NCBI GenBank assembly: GCA_024638915.1
Contig: JAHEJJ010000001.1
Coordinates: 124,001-188,000 of the forward strand
Reading direction: 5' to 3'
Length of the DNA stretch: 64,000 bases
Origin: Robiginitalea sp.
Lineage (GTDB): Bacteria; Bacteroidota; Bacteroidia; Flavobacteriales; Flavobacteriaceae
Below the pieces are notes generated by a model. It was not told the DNA's origin. It did no database searches and saw only the letters and a list, made by a program, of their open reading frames with translations. How positions within the stretch are numbered: position 1 is the first letter of the stretch; each line of letters opens with the position of its first letter. Of this stretch, positions 63,345-64,000 are shown one piece after another. The position numbers were made by a program, and so were the translations under genes.

Positions 63345-64000
63345 TTAAAAGGTATATCTTAATCGCAGACCGCCATAATAATTTCGATCTGCTCCTGGAT
63401 AGAAATATCGCGGTTCAGAGCCTCCAAAACCTACCGCATTGATCAGTACAGATTGGGCATATACCTCGTTGAAAATATTGTTTATTCCCAGATCAATTCC
63501 TGCAGAAAAGCTTGAGGAAAACTGCCGTGTATAACCCATTCTTGTATTTAGAATCCCAAAAGCTTCGCTATAGAGACTATTGGCATCGGTAAGCGGTATT
63601 TCACCAACATACTGGTAAGTGGTATTCCAGTAGAACTGGCGACCTTTTTCGAGCCGCACACCCCCATTGATGCGGTGCTTCGGAACCCCGGTTAATTCGT
63701 TTCCGGAAAAGTCTTCATCCCCATCCATAAAATCGATAAAACTATGATCGCTAAGGGTATAGCTGATAAAAGGGGACAGTTTAAATTCGTTGCCCAGATA
63801 CCATGAATAGTTCATATCGAGCTCCAGTCCCTGATGTCTTGTTTCACCGGCATTACGCCCTATAAACTGATCTTCGCCTACCCTGTCGGCCACAAGCAGG
63901 TCATTTATATTCATGCGATAAAAGGCCAGATTAAACCATAGTCGGGCTTTTAACAGACTCCAGTTTACGCCAATCTCGTAATTAAATCCTTTTTCCTGTT
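63345..64000 (-). CDS. TonB-dependent receptor, C-terminal part (runs off window)
   Basis: The last ~217 codons of a receptor whose 5' part is outside the window; the frame is open to the window edge (QEKGFNYEIGVNW at the edge). Barrel strands such as GETRHQGLELDMNYSWYL and the closing GLRLRYTF, ending in the Phe typical of outer membrane proteins, are seen. The C-terminal LGINNIFNEVYAQS, YFYPGADRNYYGG stretch resembles FecA-like iron-complex receptors. The cargo cannot be fixed without the plug. Confidence 0.85.
   Translation of the reverse strand, partial: QEKGFNYEIGVNWSLLKARLWFNLAFYRMNINDLLVADRVGEDQFIGRNAGETRHQGLELDMNYSWYLGNEFKLSPFISYTLSDHSFIDFMDGDEDFSGNELTGVPKHRINGGVRLEKGRQFYWNTTYQYVGEIPLTDANSLYSEAFGILNTRMGYTRQFSSSFSAGIDLGINNIFNEVYAQSVLINAVGFGGSEPRYFYPGADRNYYGGLRLRYTF

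Overview
The window reads as an ordinary stretch of chromosome from a marine-type member of the Flavobacteriaceae (Bacteroidetes). The evidence is the TAnnTTTG -7 promoter elements (several with TTG 17-22 nt upstream), weak or absent Shine-Dalgarno sequences, many TTG start codons, four TonB-dependent receptors, short Bacteroidetes-type lipoprotein signals, and a recO / TonB receptor / ileS / DksA-like / lspA gene order. I see no rRNA, tRNA, insertion sequence, prophage or CRISPR array. Coding density is high.

Layout. 1-4.8 kb: ALDH7-type aldehyde dehydrogenase, DUF1304 protein, 3-hydroxyanthranilate dioxygenase, a CAP-domain lipoprotein, CvpA, and a coupled pair of small genes. 4.8-10.2 kb: convergent glpD and gpsA, a structured-RNA candidate, and an SLC12-like cation-chloride transporter. 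10.2-12.3 kb: an AraC regulator divergent from a PhyH-type dioxygenase. 12.4-23.5 kb: a mixed housekeeping and accessory block (SulP, FadL-like porin, 2H phosphoesterase, two DinB proteins, cytochrome c lipoprotein, YheT-like hydrolase, nitronate monooxygenase, thioesterase, EamA/ArsC pair) that includes a 7-bp tandem repeat array. 23.6-35 kb: trans-sulfuration enzyme, glutamate dehydrogenase, the recO-to-lspA block and 5-formyl-THF cyclo-ligase. 35.4-45.9 kb: uvrC with a patatin/BamA-like protein, hppD, then a tight four-gene operon (DUF3108, kynA, M23 peptidase, pgi). 46-57.5 kb: Oar-like receptor, a putative extracellular nuclease/TonB receptor/DUF5689-LTD locus, and a PAS histidine kinase with a stand-alone receiver. 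57.7-64 kb: omega-amidase, a large Ig-like lipoprotein, comF, a coiled-coil membrane protein, glyS and the 3' end of another TonB receptor that runs off the window.

Functional threads. Aromatic amino acid breakdown appears at two places (kynA and the 3-hydroxyanthranilate dioxygenase for tryptophan, hppD for tyrosine). glpD and gpsA interconvert glycerol-3-phosphate and DHAP. lspA serves the many lipoproteins seen here. TonB receptors at 51.1 kb and elsewhere handle nutrient import.

Most unusual signals: (1) an identical 17-mer (TTTGGTTGGTTATTTAG) placed immediately before an intrinsic terminator in two unrelated intergenic regions (7.9 kb and 41.0 kb), each with stem-forming sequence upstream, and a degenerate relative at the left edge, which looks like a family of small structured RNAs; (2) a 17-unit heptamer array at 16.15 kb; (3) a 2H phosphoesterase whose conserved N-terminus lies upstream of the only ATG with no ATG/GTG/TTG available; (4) the nuclease/TonB/DUF5689-LTD locus. 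No clearly new defence or biosynthetic system is visible.
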